Part shown: piece by piece, positions 44,872-54,174 of the stretch
How positions within the stretch are numbered: position 1 is the first letter of the stretch
How the letters are laid out: the number at the start of each line of letters is the position of its first letter
Assembly: GCF_900078315.1 (NCBI RefSeq)
Contig: NZ_FKBS01000014.1
Coordinates: forward strand, 1,023,151 to 1,087,150
Origin: Bordetella ansorpii
Lineage (GTDB): Bacteria > Pseudomonadota > Gammaproteobacteria > Burkholderiales > Burkholderiaceae_B
DNA length: 64,000 nucleotides
Reading direction: 5' to 3'
Notes under the pieces: generated by a model
Told to the model about the DNA's origin: nothing
Database searches by the model: none
What the model saw: the letters and a program-made list of their open reading frames with translations, nothing else
Translations under genes and position numbers: made by a program

Positions 44872-45453
44872 TCAGCGGCGCGAATCCAGCACGTAGTGGT
44901 GCGTGGGGAAGGTTCCACGCTTGCGGTCTTCCAGGTAGCGCTGCAGCGTGGTGGCCACCGTGCGGAACGACAGTTCGTCCCACGGAATCTCGGCCTCGTC
45001 GAAGTAGCGCGCCTCCAGGCTTTCCGGGCCGGGATCCAGTTCCGGGCCGACCGCATCGGCCAGGTAAAAGAAGTGCACCTGCTCGACCTGCGGCACGTCG
45101 ATCACCGTATAGAGCTGCCCCAGCGTGATGCGCGCGCCGGATTCTTCCAGGGTTTCGCGTTCGGCGCCCTGGGCCGTGCTTTCGCCCAGCTCCATGAAGC
45201 CCGCGGGCAGGGTCCAGGTGTCGTAGCGCGGTTCGATGGCGCGCCGGCACAGCAGGATGCGGCCTTGCCAGGTCGGCACCGTGCCGACCACCATGCGGGG
45301 GTTCTGGTAGTGGATCGCCCCGCAGTGATCACAGATGTCGCGTTCGCGGTTGTCGCCGTCCGGCACGCGCCGGTTGACCGGCGAGCCGCATTGGCTGCAG
45401 AAGTGGGAGCGGCGCGGGGCCGGGAAATAGCTGGGGGGCTGTGGGGCGCTCAT
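44872..45453 (-). CDS. Nudix hydrolase with N-terminal zinc ribbon
   Basis: 193-residue pyrophosphatase. A zinc ribbon (CSQCGSPV ... [12 protein letters not shown]) at residues 19-50 precedes the Nudix box [20 protein letters not shown] near 85-105. This plan is shared with NudC-like and ADP-ribose-type hydrolases, but the NudC signature SQPWPFPxS is absent, so substrate is open. Upstream of aat with a four-base gap. Confidence 0.88.
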   Translation of the reverse strand: MSAPQPPSYFPAPRRSHFCSQCGSPVNRRVPDGDNRERDICDHCGAIHYQNPRMVVGTVPTWQGRILLCRRAIEPRYDTWTLPAGFMELGESTAQGAERETLEESGARITLGQLYTVIDVPQVEQVHFFYLADAVGPELDPGPESLEARYFDEAEIPWDELSFRTVATTLQRYLEDRKRGTFPTHHYVLDSRR

Positions 45454-45550
45454 GACGGCGATTCTACCGGCAGCGGCGGGCTGGGCGCAGGCATGGCAGC
45501 GGGATTGCGGATATGTCGATATGTCGCGCCGGCATGTTCACGGATCTCCG

Positions 45551-46141
45551 TCAGGGCGTCGGCATGGCGTTGAAGGCCAGGCGCGTGGGGATGTCGGCGC
45601 GCGCAGCCTGGCGCAACGGCGTGCAGGCCGCCTGGCCCGGCAGGCATACCTGCAGCATGCCGTCGGGATCCAGGCCTTCCAGCGCGTCCAGCAGCGGTGC
45701 GCCGGTATCGGTATGCAATCGGGCCAGCAGCGTGCCCAGGTCGCGGTCCTCGATCATGCCGGGGCCGAGGGCGGTGACGGCATACAGCCTGCCCGTGTCA
45801 TCCAACCACCAGCCGGTGACCTCGCCCGCGTCCTGCCCGGTATGCGTCAGCAGGCCGGCGCCGGACCCGGCCACGCGCAGGATATACGGCGCGGCATCCA
45901 GGCGGACGTAGACGCGTTGCGGACCGTTCTGGAAGTACCAGCGTCCTTGCGGGTCGACCGCATAGTTGCGGCCCATGAAGGCCAGGATCTGTTCGTTGGT
46001 GATGGGCTCGCCCGGCCCGCCCGAGGCGGCATCGCCTTGCGGGTGCAGGCGCCAGCGGCCACGTTCGTCCAGCGACAGCCAGCCGTGGACGGCGGGCACG
46101 TCGGGCCAGCGGGCGATGGCGTCTTTGACGGACTGGTCCAT
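45551..46141 (-). CDS. Conserved proteobacterial protein of unknown function
   Basis: 196-residue soluble protein. The opening MDQSVKDAIARWPDVPAVHGWL and the stretch FMGRNYAVDPQGRWYFQNGP followed by QRVYVRLDAAPYILR are conserved in a betaproteobacterial family (I believe a DUF of the 2944-2946 range, not certain). No signal peptide or known catalytic motif. It is divergent from the DUF427 gene, and 97 bases upstream of the Nudix gene on the same strand. Confidence 0.65.
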   Translation of the reverse strand: MDQSVKDAIARWPDVPAVHGWLSLDERGRWRLHPQGDAASGGPGEPITNEQILAFMGRNYAVDPQGRWYFQNGPQRVYVRLDAAPYILRVAGSGAGLLTHTGQDAGEVTGWWLDDTGRLYAVTALGPGMIEDRDLGTLLARLHTDTGAPLLDALEGLDPDGMLQVCLPGQAACTPLRQAARADIPTRLAFNAMPTP

Positions 46142-46326
46142 GGGGCGACCTAGGCGGAGCGCAGAGAAGAGGGCATCGTCCCATTATAGGAAGCCGTCGG
46201 GCGAGGACACCGACGCTCACAACTTTGGCGGCGATGACGGCGCCGACCGACGGTAAGCTGGGCCGGACGACGCGCCGCCAGCCTCGCCCGGCAGCGCGGC
46301 CGCAACCGACTCCCAGGAGCCCAGCC

Positions 46327-46704
46327 ATGTCCGACAAACCCGTCAAGATTCCCGGCGCCGATCATCCCATCAGCATCACGCCCAACACGGCCCGCGTAGT
46401 GGTCACGCTGGGCGGCCGCACCATCGCCAACACACAGCGTGCGCTGACGTTGCGTGAGGCCGCGTATCCACCCGTGCAGTACATCCCGCGCGAGGACGTG
46501 GACATGGCGCAATTGCAGCGCAGCCCGCACGGGTCTTATTGTCCGTACAAGGGCGAGGCCGCCTACTACAGCGTACCGGCTGGTGGGGCGCGCGCCGAGA
46601 ACGCGGCCTGGTCATACGAGTCGCCGCATTCCGCCGTGGCGCAAATTGCCGGTCACCTGGCGTTCTATCCCGACCGCGTCGATGCGATCGAGGAAGTCGC
46701 CTGA
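46327..46704 (+). CDS. DUF427 protein
   Basis: 125-residue cytoplasmic protein of the DUF427 family: ITPNTARVVVTLGGRTIANT, YIPREDVDMAQLQRSPHGSY and CPYKGEAAYYSV, with AFYPDRVDAIE at the end. Structures of the family show a beta-tent fold; function is not known. ATG 46327 has AGGAG before it. Confidence 0.85.
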   Translation: MSDKPVKIPGADHPISITPNTARVVVTLGGRTIANTQRALTLREAAYPPVQYIPREDVDMAQLQRSPHGSYCPYKGEAAYYSVPAGGARAENAAWSYESPHSAVAQIAGHLAFYPDRVDAIEEVA

Positions 46705-46763
46705 TGCGAACGATGCCGAGGTAAACGGCGCAGGACCCGGACGTCGCCGAAGGCCGGCGGCGC

Positions 46764-47531
46764 TCATTCCGCCGGCTTCCAGCTGCCCTGGGTATTCTGG
46801 CGCTCCAGCGCCATGCGGTATTTGTACATCTGCGGGTGATACCAGGCGGTGATGTATTCCACCGGCAGGTCGTCCTGCGCGTACACCGTGCGTTCTACCT
46901 TCAGCAGCGGCGCGCCGGGCGCCAGGTGCAGGGCGCGGCCCAGTTCGGGCGTGGCCGATTCGGCCGAGATGGTCTGTACCGCCCGGCTGATGGTGATGCC
47001 GGCTTCTTCCAGCAAGGCAACCAGGGGCTGGGCGGTGATGTCGTGCCGCTCGTAGCGCCGTCCCACGGTTTCCGGCACGTAGGTTTCCAGGTACGAGAAT
47101 GGCGTGGCGTCCAGCTTGCGTACCCGGATGGCATGCTGGACGGGGACGCCGCGTTCCAGGTCGAGCGCGCGGGCCGCTGCTTCCGGCGCGGGCACGTACT
47201 CGAATTCCAGCAACTGCACTTCGGTCTGCATGCCCATGGCCAGGCTGCTGTCCACCATGGCCTCGATGCTGCCGATGATGCCGGACGGGGGGAGGGTGCG
47301 TTCCAGCACACGGGTGCCGCGGCCTTTTTCGCGGCGCACCAGCGCGCGCGAGGTCAGTTCGTCGATGGCGCGGCGCACGGTGATGCGGGAGATTCCAAAC
47401 TGCTTTTCCAGTTCGGCCTCGCTGGGCAGCATGCTGCCCGGTTGGAAATCGCCCCGGAAAATCGCCTCGCGCAAACTGAGAAACAGCTGGTGGTACAGCG
47501 GCACGGGTAAACCGGGGTCGACGCTCTTCAT
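46764..47531 (-). CDS. GntR-family regulator, HutC subfamily
   Basis: 255-residue repressor. Winged helix at residues 8-75 (PLYHQLFLSLREAIFRGDFQ, PSEAELEKQFGISRITVRRA), then the UbiC-like ligand domain of HutC proteins (ATPFSYLETYVPETVG; GAPLLKVERTVY; PVEYITAWYHP). ATG 47531 is chosen; ATG 47537 is two codons earlier. A GTATAC palindrome at 47585-47590, of the GT-N-TA-N-AC kind that HutC proteins bind, lies between it and the divergent nitroreductase gene, which is the likely target. Confidence 0.88.
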   Translation of the reverse strand: MKSVDPGLPVPLYHQLFLSLREAIFRGDFQPGSMLPSEAELEKQFGISRITVRRAIDELTSRALVRREKGRGTRVLERTLPPSGIIGSIEAMVDSSLAMGMQTEVQLLEFEYVPAPEAAARALDLERGVPVQHAIRVRKLDATPFSYLETYVPETVGRRYERHDITAQPLVALLEEAGITISRAVQTISAESATPELGRALHLAPGAPLLKVERTVYAQDDLPVEYITAWYHPQMYKYRMALERQNTQGSWKPAE

Positions 47532-47772
47532 AGTCATTGAGTACAGCCAACAAGAAGATCGAAAATTGTAACCAGCCCGCGATGGTATACAGGATTGGGC
47601 GCGGGGCATATTCTTTTTTGCCTTAGCCGGAGCTGAATGCAAGGGCATGCCTTTAGGGCGGATGCCGGAGCGCGAGGGCTTTGCGCGCGTTCCAATCGCG
47701 GCTTCCCCCTTGAATAACCCGCATCGGCATCCTGCCATGTGAGGCAGAACAGAACACCTTCAGAGGTAGACA

Positions 47773-48477
47773 ATGGATTCCTCCACGCGTTTCGATTCCC
47801 CGTCGCTGTCCTTGGAAGAGGCCATGCGTACCCGGCGTTCGATACGCGCCTTCCTGCCGGAGCCGGTGCCCCAGCCGCTGATCGAACGCGTGCTGGAGTT
47901 GGCCAGCCGCGCGCCCTCGGGCAACAACGCCCAGCCGTGGAAGGTCTACGTGATCACCGGCGCGGCGCGCGATCGCCTGGGTGCCGCGCTGCGCCAGGCC
48001 TACGACGATCCCGACCAGAGCGCGTACCAGGCCGAGTACCTGTATTACCCCAGGCAGTGGATCGCGCCGTTCCAGGACCGGCGGCGCAAGGTGGGCTGGG
48101 ATCTTTACGGCCTGTTGGGCCTCACCCGCGAGAACAAGGCGGGCATGCACGCGCAGCATGCGCGCAACTATGCGTTCTTCGACGCGCCGGTGGGGCTGAT
48201 GTTCACCATCAACCGCATCATGCAGCAGGGTAGCTGGCTGGACTACGGCATGTTCCTGCAATCGGTGATGCTGGCGGCGCGGGCGCATGGGCTGGATACG
48301 TGCCCGCAGGCGGCGTTCGTGCCGTATCACACGGTGGTGGCGCGCGAGCTGGGGTTTCCCGAAGAGGAGATGCTGGTGTGCGGGATGGCGTTGGGGTATG
48401 CGGATCCGGATGCGGTCGAGAATACCTTGTATAGCGAACGGGAGCCGGTGAGCGGATTCGCGACTTTCATGTCGTGA
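47773..48477 (+). CDS. Nitroreductase-family FMN oxidoreductase
   Basis: 234-residue flavoprotein. RTRRSIRAFLPEPVPQPLIE near residue 20 and ASRAPSGNNAQPWKVYVITG near 50 are the FMN-binding signature; GLDTCPQAAFVPYHTVV and CGMALGYADPDAVENTLYS close the fold. Reduces nitroaromatics or quinones with NAD(P)H. Divergent from a GntR/HutC regulator with a possible operator between them, so probably induced by a substrate sensed by that protein. Confidence 0.9.
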   Translation: MDSSTRFDSPSLSLEEAMRTRRSIRAFLPEPVPQPLIERVLELASRAPSGNNAQPWKVYVITGAARDRLGAALRQAYDDPDQSAYQAEYLYYPRQWIAPFQDRRRKVGWDLYGLLGLTRENKAGMHAQHARNYAFFDAPVGLMFTINRIMQQGSWLDYGMFLQSVMLAARAHGLDTCPQAAFVPYHTVVARELGFPEEEMLVCGMALGYADPDAVENTLYSEREPVSGFATFMS

Positions 48478-48628
48478 CGGGCTGAGGTCTCGACGAATCT
48501 GGTCCGTCGCTGACTGGGCGTCACGCAGAATGCTGCCATGAGCATCATGGCGTTTTCATCTGTATTAATGCGTTAACCCGGTCGCGCCATAATTCGAGGT
48601 CTCCATGCCATGATCGCAGACAGCAGCA

Positions 48629-49186
48629 ATGCCGGGCCTCCGCAAAAATATAAAAAGCAGTATCCGTTCGTTTTTCAAAAGACCTGTCGTTCAGTTCTTC
48701 GCATTCAGCCTGCTCGGTAGCGCGATCTATTCGATACGTTTCGTGTCGTTTCCCGTCGAGTGCGCAGAGCCTCCCTTGCGGGCTGCGGGTCTGTTGCAGA
48801 TATCGTCCCCAGGAGGCAAGGGCGGGGGGCCTGTCATCTTCCTGGATTTCTTCCTGCCGACATGTCATTACGCGGATCTGGGAGAGGAGCACCGCTGCTA
48901 CGCCTACGAAGAGGTACGGCCCTGGGCCGGCAAGCCCGTCGTGATGGAGTATTGGACCTGTCAAAGTGGACTGTCCACGGTCAAGCTGCTCGGCGAGATA
49001 CGCGCGGATGGCAGGCCGCTGCCTCGCTTCAGCCGCGCGGAGCTTGAGGCCAGCCGTGCCCGCGCCGCTGACCAGCCCTACTGGGTTTATGGCATCTTTC
49101 CCGCAATCTTCACGGGTTTGATGTTCATCTTTTATTTCCTCTTGCCGAACCCGGCGAGGCGGCCCGAGGAAGAGACGCAACCATGA
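48629..49186 (+). CDS. Unrecognised two-helix envelope protein
   Basis: 185 residues with a membrane helix at each end (VVQFFAFSLLGSAIYSI at about 20-36; YGIFPAIFTGLMFIFYFLL near 155-173). The part between them, about 115 residues with four cysteines (CAEPPL, CHYAD, CYAYEE, CQSG), would face the periplasm and could form two disulfides. I do not recognise the family. Its stop overlaps the start of the next gene (ATGA), so the two work together. The coding sequence looks less GC-biased than its neighbours, hinting at transfer. Confidence 0.6.
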   Translation: MPGLRKNIKSSIRSFFKRPVVQFFAFSLLGSAIYSIRFVSFPVECAEPPLRAAGLLQISSPGGKGGGPVIFLDFFLPTCHYADLGEEHRCYAYEEVRPWAGKPVVMEYWTCQSGLSTVKLLGEIRADGRPLPRFSRAELEASRARAADQPYWVYGIFPAIFTGLMFIFYFLLPNPARRPEEETQP

Positions 49187-49923
49187 TGCGACGCTTGAAC
49201 GGCGCATCATGGACACGGCCTTTCGTGGCCGCCCTGGCATGCGCGGCCCTCATTCTTTTGGCGGGATGCTCGCGCAACGATGCCAACGTGCTGGTCTGCG
49301 ATTTCGAGGCACACGAGCCCGTTGCCCGGCAGAACGTAGTGGGTCGCTGCGACGCGTTCATCGCAGCCTTCGAAATACCCGCCAAGTTCCTGCCTGGCAA
49401 CGCCAAAAGGATGCCGCCGGCCGGCCGCTTCGAACTGACCATGCAGATGACGGAAAGCCGTACAGACGTCCCCCGGCGCCTGGATGCGCGGGACCGTCGG
49501 CTGACGGGGCATACGGTGCTGCTGGCCGCCAATACGGTGAGCAGGCTGCGGCAAGGATACGAGGCGCGCAATGCCCGGTCCGGATCGTACGTGCGTCGTC
49601 CGCAAAGCGGCCTGTCCGGGCTGGAGGTGTGGGACCCGTCTCTGTGTACCTCAGCCGGACGCCTGGGCGGGAGCGGCACCGCTTGTGCATCCTACGACCA
49701 GTTGATTTTCCCCGTCGCTCGGGAAGATGTCTTCATTGCCTGCCCACAGCCGATGAGCGGCGACGGGATGGAGAACAGCGCGTATTGCACGGTCCACGCC
49801 GAAATTTCCTATCACCTGACACTGAATTATCAGATTCCGCGCAGTGTGCTGGAGGGCGGGAAATGGATGACTGTCGATTCGCGGTTCCGCGGATACTTCA
49901 AGCATATGGCAGCCCGTCTATAG
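49183..49923 (+). CDS. Unrecognised lipoprotein coupled to the gene before it
   Basis: 246 residues. A signal peptide ends in a lipobox LLAGC (C29), so the protein is anchored to a membrane by lipid. The mature part has seven cysteines and a central segment (VWDPSLCTSAGRLGGSGTAC) that looks disulfide-bonded, then YHLTLNYQIPRSVLEGGKWM. No family recognised. Start ATG 49183 overlaps the stop of the two-helix protein by four bases. Confidence 0.6.
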   Translation: MMRRLNGASWTRPFVAALACAALILLAGCSRNDANVLVCDFEAHEPVARQNVVGRCDAFIAAFEIPAKFLPGNAKRMPPAGRFELTMQMTESRTDVPRRLDARDRRLTGHTVLLAANTVSRLRQGYEARNARSGSYVRRPQSGLSGLEVWDPSLCTSAGRLGGSGTACASYDQLIFPVAREDVFIACPQPMSGDGMENSAYCTVHAEISYHLTLNYQIPRSVLEGGKWMTVDSRFRGYFKHMAARL

Positions 49924-50060
49924 GCGTACGGGGGGCTGATAGGGCTTCGGGCAAGCGGCAGGCCAAGCCATTCTCCGCTGTCTGCTTCCAGGTGGCCACA
50001 TCGACCGCCCACTGCCTTTGGTGCTACCGTAGTCGGCGCCGCAACTGCCTCGCTGACACC

Positions 50061-51032
50061 ATGCCTTTCATCGACTCGTCCTCCCAGATCGACTTCGGCC
50101 TGAACCCCTTGGACCGCCAGTCGGGGCGGCGCGACGATGCCGATTATGTGGCCGCCCGCCGGCGCGAGGCCTCCACCCGCTATTTCGTCTTCGCGGGCGA
50201 CGTGCCGGTGCTGGATGCGCGCGACGACGGCATCGACCCCCTGTTCGACGTCGGTCAACTGGCTGGCCTGGGCGAGCCCTTGCGTGAAGTCTTCATGGGC
50301 CAGGACGAGCAAGGCGCCGCGCTCTTCGCGCTGGCGTATCCCGCTGCCGATTCCGACCGTATTTCCCGGCGTCCCGGCACGGTCCTGATGGACCTGCGCA
50401 GCATTGCCTCGCGCGGCCTGTTCGTGCCGTCGGTGCTGGGCGAGCTGGGCGGCGCCAAGGCCATCCTGCATTGGCACGACAGGCATGGCTTCTGCGCCAA
50501 TTGCGGCGCGCCCAGCCGTATCTCGGCAGCAGGCTGGCGGCGCGATTGCGATGCCTGTGGCGCACAGCATTTCCCGCGCGTCGATCCCGTGGTGATCATG
50601 CTGGCCATCGACGGCGACCGATGCGTGCTGGGCCGCCAACAGCGCTTCGCGCCCGGCATGTATTCGGCGTTGGCGGGCTTTCTCGAGCCCGGCGAAACCA
50701 TCGAAGACGCCGTGCGGCGCGAGGTGATGGAAGAGGCCGGAATCGCCTGTGCCGAGGTGCGGTATTTCGCGGCGCAGCCCTGGCCGTTTCCGTCTTCGTT
50801 GATGATCGGCTGCTTCGCGCGCGCGGTCAGTAGCGAAGTGGTCATCGACTATAACGAGCTGGAGGACGCGCGCTGGTTCACGCGCGCGGAGGCCGCCGAG
50901 ATGGTTGCGGGCACGCATCCCGAGGGCCTGTCATCCCCCAAGCCGTTCGCCATCGCGTATCACCTGATGAAGGCGTTCGTGGAAGAGGGCGAGGGCGTGT
51001 TCACGCGTGTGCAGTCGCGCGAGCTGGAATAA
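50061..51032 (+). CDS. nudC: NAD+ diphosphatase / RNA decapping hydrolase NudC
   Basis: 323-residue Nudix enzyme cleaving NADH and removing NAD caps from RNA. The zinc ribbon is CANCGAPS ... CDACGAQHFPR, the Nudix box GFLEPGETIEDAVRREVMEE, and the diagnostic motif is present as AQPWPFPSSLM. Start ATG 50061 (MPFIDSSSQIDFGLNPLDR). Longer than E. coli NudC (257) by an N-terminal domain, common in this class. Confidence 0.93.
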   Translation: MPFIDSSSQIDFGLNPLDRQSGRRDDADYVAARRREASTRYFVFAGDVPVLDARDDGIDPLFDVGQLAGLGEPLREVFMGQDEQGAALFALAYPAADSDRISRRPGTVLMDLRSIASRGLFVPSVLGELGGAKAILHWHDRHGFCANCGAPSRISAAGWRRDCDACGAQHFPRVDPVVIMLAIDGDRCVLGRQQRFAPGMYSALAGFLEPGETIEDAVRREVMEEAGIACAEVRYFAAQPWPFPSSLMIGCFARAVSSEVVIDYNELEDARWFTRAEAAEMVAGTHPEGLSSPKPFAIAYHLMKAFVEEGEGVFTRVQSRELE

Positions 51033-51063
51033 CGTCAGGCGTCCGCGCTGCGTCGCCGCGCTG

Positions 51064-51909
51064 CTACTTGCAGCGCTTCGCCGCGAACGCCTGGTTCAAC
51101 AGGTGCGCCAGCCGCATGCCGCCCACCGCCAGTTGCCGATCCAGGATGGGCCGGGCCTTGGCCAGATACGCATCGTCCAGCACGTCGTTGCGCGGCTGCA
51201 TGTCGAAGATCTTCACGGCGGCGCGGTGGCTGTCCAGCGCCCAATCGGCGGGCGTGCCGCCCGCCAGGTTGGCGTCCGCCTTGGGCAGCCAGTTCGATTC
51301 CAGCACGTCCACGTAGCTGCCCCAGGCCCAGACGGTTTTGCGGATCAGCGCGGCGTCCCAGGCGGCATGCAGGTTGGTGTCTTCGGAGGCCGTGCCGTTG
51401 GCGCCGTTGCGCATCGCGATGGTGACCTTGATGCCGTTGCCGCCGTTGTTTTCCTTGACCGTATGCAGGGGCTGGTGGATGTCGGCCACGAAGTGCGTGA
51501 GGAACATCAGCGCACGCTTGCGGTTGGACGCCGGGCGCGAGGGGCAGGCCACCACGGCCTGCTCGCGCTGGATCTCGGCCACGATGCAGTCGCCCTTGTC
51601 GGGATCGGCCACGCAGTCGCGCGCCGGTTGATAGTCTTCCTTGGCCAGCGGGATGTCGACGAAATGCCAGCGCGTGGTGCGCGGATCGCGCACGCGTTCG
51701 TCGTCGGCCCAACTGCCCACCGACGCCAGCGAGGCGCCCTTGCCCAGCAGCGCCTCGACGCCCTTGTACGCCTCGGCCGACAGACGGCGGCTGGCGATCT
51801 CGGCAATGATGGAATGGCCTTCCTCGCCCCATGCGTGGGCGGGCAGGGCGACGCCCAGGGACAGGGCGGTGGCGAGTGCGGCAGCGCAGATGGCGGGGGC
51901 CAGACGCAT
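51064..51909 (-). CDS. S1/P1-family nuclease
   Basis: 281-residue secreted zinc-dependent nuclease acting on single-stranded nucleic acids or giving 3'-nucleotidase activity. A signal peptide ends LPAHA; the mature protein would begin with tryptophan (WGEEGHSIIAEIA), whose N-terminus is a zinc ligand in this family. Other ligands are in RWHFVDIP, LTHFVADIHQPLHT and TNLHAAWD. Seen in bacteria as well as fungi and plants (PF02265). Divergent from a Bug gene. Confidence 0.92.
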   Translation of the reverse strand: MRLAPAICAAALATALSLGVALPAHAWGEEGHSIIAEIASRRLSAEAYKGVEALLGKGASLASVGSWADDERVRDPRTTRWHFVDIPLAKEDYQPARDCVADPDKGDCIVAEIQREQAVVACPSRPASNRKRALMFLTHFVADIHQPLHTVKENNGGNGIKVTIAMRNGANGTASEDTNLHAAWDAALIRKTVWAWGSYVDVLESNWLPKADANLAGGTPADWALDSHRAAVKIFDMQPRNDVLDDAYLAKARPILDRQLAVGGMRLAHLLNQAFAAKRCK

Positions 51910-52226
51910 GGCGGGAAATCCTTGCAAGGCGGAACAGTCAGCGTAGCTGGAGTGTATGACGCCGGATGCGTGGATTTTGCATGGAATCGTGTCGTAAACG
52001 GCACGCCATCCAACGATATGCAAACAAACGCAAAGCCTTGCGCCTTGCCGCTGCGCGGAGTATGAATTCAAGTTCTTAATATATGGGAAATAGTTCCTAT
52101 AGATCGGAAAGGAGCAGTGCTAACTTTTTGCGTTTGCCCGGACCAGGCAAGGGTGGTCGAGATGAGGAACCGGGCGGGTTGAAGAGACCGGGCTGCCAAC
52201 AGCCCCATGACAACAGGAGCCGGCAG
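51910..52226. other. Divergent intergenic region with AT-rich core
   Basis: 317 bp between the nuclease and Bug genes. An AT-rich patch at about 52063-52100 (TTCTTAATATATGGG) must hold the promoter(s), and GGAA-ATAG-TTCC is a short palindrome within it. I cannot assign hexamers safely, and see no further gene. Confidence 0.4.
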
Positions 52227-53228
52227 ATGCCAGCCATATTCCCGAAACGCGCGGTTCGTTATGTCGTTCCCATGCTCATCGTGGCAGCCAGCAGCGCCTG
52301 GTGCGCCCTCCCCGCGCGGGCCGCGGACAGCGGTGCGAGCTATCCGAACAAACCCATCAGCCTGATCGTGTCCTATCCCGCCGGAGGCAGCGTCGACGTG
52401 GCGGCGCGCATCCTGCAGGAGCCCCTGCGCCGCGCCCTGGGCCAGCCCATCGTGATCGAGAACAAGGGTGGGGCGGGCGGCACCATCGGCACGCGCTATG
52501 TGGCCTCCGCCGCGCCCGATGGCTATACGCTGCTGATCACGCTGTCGTCGCATACGATCAACCCCGCCATCTACGACAGCCTGCCGTTCGATACCCAGAA
52601 GGATTTCGCCTCGGTGTCGATGGTGGCGTCCGCGCCGCAGGTGCTGGTGGCCCATCCCTCGTTTCCGGCCAGCACGCTGCCGCAGGCCATCGAATACATC
52701 AAGACGCAGAAAGAGGTGCCGTACGGCTCCGCCGGAACGGGATCGCCCAGCCACATCGCGGGCGAACTGCTGCGCCTGAAGACGGGCCTGCCGCTGATGC
52801 ACGTGCCGTATCGCGGCGGCGGCCCCGCTACCGTGGACGTGGTGGGCGGACAGATTCCGTTGCTGTGGGTGTCGTTGCCGTCCGTCACCGGGCACATCAA
52901 GGAAGGACGGCTGAAGGCCCTGGCCGTCTCGACCGCCAAGCGTACGCCGGTGCTGCCGGACGTGCCCTCCGTGGCGGAGACGGTGCCGGGGTTCAACGTG
53001 GATTCCTGGTACGCCATGTTCGCCCCGGCGGGCACGCCGCCCGCCGTGGTGGCCAAGGTGCAGTCCGCGGTGGCGGCCGCCGCGCGCGACAAGGCGGTGC
53101 AGGAGGCGTTCATCGCCCAGGGCGCGGTGGCCGTGGGCGGCACGCCGGCCGAGCTGGATCAGGTGGTGAAGACCGAGATACCGATGTGGAAGTCGCTGGC
53201 CAGGGAGGCCAGCATCTCGGTGAAGTAG
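52227..53228 (+). CDS. Bug/TctC-family periplasmic binding protein
   Basis: 333 residues: signal peptide ending LPARAA, then SYPNKPISLIVSYPAGGSVD (binding loop), GQPIVIENKGGAGGTIGTRY and APDGYTLLITLSSHTI. ATG 52227 has AGGAG 7 bases before it. No transporter genes next to it; ligand unknown. Confidence 0.92.
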   Translation: MPAIFPKRAVRYVVPMLIVAASSAWCALPARAADSGASYPNKPISLIVSYPAGGSVDVAARILQEPLRRALGQPIVIENKGGAGGTIGTRYVASAAPDGYTLLITLSSHTINPAIYDSLPFDTQKDFASVSMVASAPQVLVAHPSFPASTLPQAIEYIKTQKEVPYGSAGTGSPSHIAGELLRLKTGLPLMHVPYRGGGPATVDVVGGQIPLLWVSLPSVTGHIKEGRLKALAVSTAKRTPVLPDVPSVAETVPGFNVDSWYAMFAPAGTPPAVVAKVQSAVAAAARDKAVQEAFIAQGAVAVGGTPAELDQVVKTEIPMWKSLAREASISVK

Positions 53229-53256
53229 GCGCCGCTGGTCTGGCGGCTACGGAGTC

Positions 53257-53868
53257 TCAGCGGCCCCGCAGCCACTCCAGGTACGCCTTGCGGGTGGGCT
53301 CGGATACCGATTCGAGCACTTTCTTGTGAGTGACCTGGTGGCGCAGCATCAGGCGCGCATCGGCGACGTTGCGCGACTTGCAGAACCAGTGGCAGCTGTG
53401 CTGGAACAGGTACAGCTCGGCGGACAGGTGGAAGGCGCGCGTCTTGGGCGGCCAGCCGGCTTCGTTGTCCACCGCGCGGCGCAGCCCGTTCGCATGGACC
53501 TGCAGCAACGTGCGGAAATCCCGTTGCGTCGAAGCGGGCAGCAGGTGCGTGGCGTAGGGCACGCAGATCGGATAGGTGCCCATGCGGGTGCGCTGTGCGT
53601 CGTCCTTCTGGATGGACGTGGCCAACGTCTGCATCTGCGCGGCCACCGCGCGCTCGGTGGGAGCGAAGGTCTCCAGCACCTGAAGCTGGCGGTTTTCGTT
53701 CTCTTCATGGATCGCCCGGGTGTAGCCCTGGGTCAGCGTTTCCATGTGGCGTTCGAGATTCAGGTCGGCCAGGTGGCGGCCCAGCAACGAGATATTGGCA
53801 CGCTGATGGCGCACGCGCAGTACCTGCCATGCCGCGACGACGATCAACAGGATCAGAGCAAAGTCCAT
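53257..53868 (-). CDS. Membrane-anchored protein of unknown function
   Basis: 203 residues. One N-terminal helix (DFALILLIVVAAWQVL) anchors it; the rest is soluble, with a long coiled stretch (about residues 35-90, many Glu/Arg/Gln) and a C-terminal domain rich in aromatic and histidine residues (AELYLFQHSCHWFCKSRNV). No family recognised. It is the first gene downstream of the tRNA terminator. Confidence 0.55.
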   Translation of the reverse strand: MDFALILLIVVAAWQVLRVRHQRANISLLGRHLADLNLERHMETLTQGYTRAIHEENENRQLQVLETFAPTERAVAAQMQTLATSIQKDDAQRTRMGTYPICVPYATHLLPASTQRDFRTLLQVHANGLRRAVDNEAGWPPKTRAFHLSAELYLFQHSCHWFCKSRNVADARLMLRHQVTHKKVLESVSEPTRKAYLEWLRGR

Positions 53869-53913
53869 GGCCTACCGTACGTGGGGGCGCCTCGGGCGCG
53901 GGGCGAACAAAGC

Positions 53914-53944
53914 AAAAGGCCCAAACCTGGGTTTGGGCCTTTTT
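53914..53944 (-). terminator. Terminator of the tRNA unit
   Basis: AAAAGGCCCAAAC and GTTTGGGCCTTTT pair over 13 bp with a CTGG loop, 6 bases from the tRNA-Gly 3' end. T-runs on both sides make it usable in both directions. Confidence 0.85.
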
Positions 53945-53949
53945 GAATT

Positions 53950-54025
53950 TGGAGCGGGAGACGAGTCTCGAACTCGCGACCTCAACCTTGGCAAGGTTGC
54001 GCTCTACCAACTGAGCTACTCCCGC
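53950..54025 (-). tRNA. tRNA-Gly (GCC)
   Basis: 76 bases with encoded CCA. Acceptor GCGGGAG pairs with CTCCCGC, D-arm AGCTCAGTTGGTAGAGC, anticodon loop CTTGCCAAG, T-arm GGTTCGA-like GAGTTCGAGACTC. A TATAAT on the same strand (54122-54127) could give it a promoter of its own. Confidence 0.97.
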
Positions 54026-54174
54026 ATGGAGCTGTACTTTTCAGTACGTACTGCTTGGTGTCTTGCTGTGGGTCTTTCATTTTCTCGTGCTGCGTTTCGC
54101 TTGAACTGCAGCAAGCCAAAAATTATACCCTATTTTGCGGCAACCCGGATTTTTCGGGTTTCCTTGAAAATTGC

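Noticed and set aside
54026-54174. A third tRNA or small RNA between the two tRNAs
   Set aside because: No cloverleaf can be drawn; the sequence has only a short AACCCG/CGGGTT hairpin and a TATAAT.
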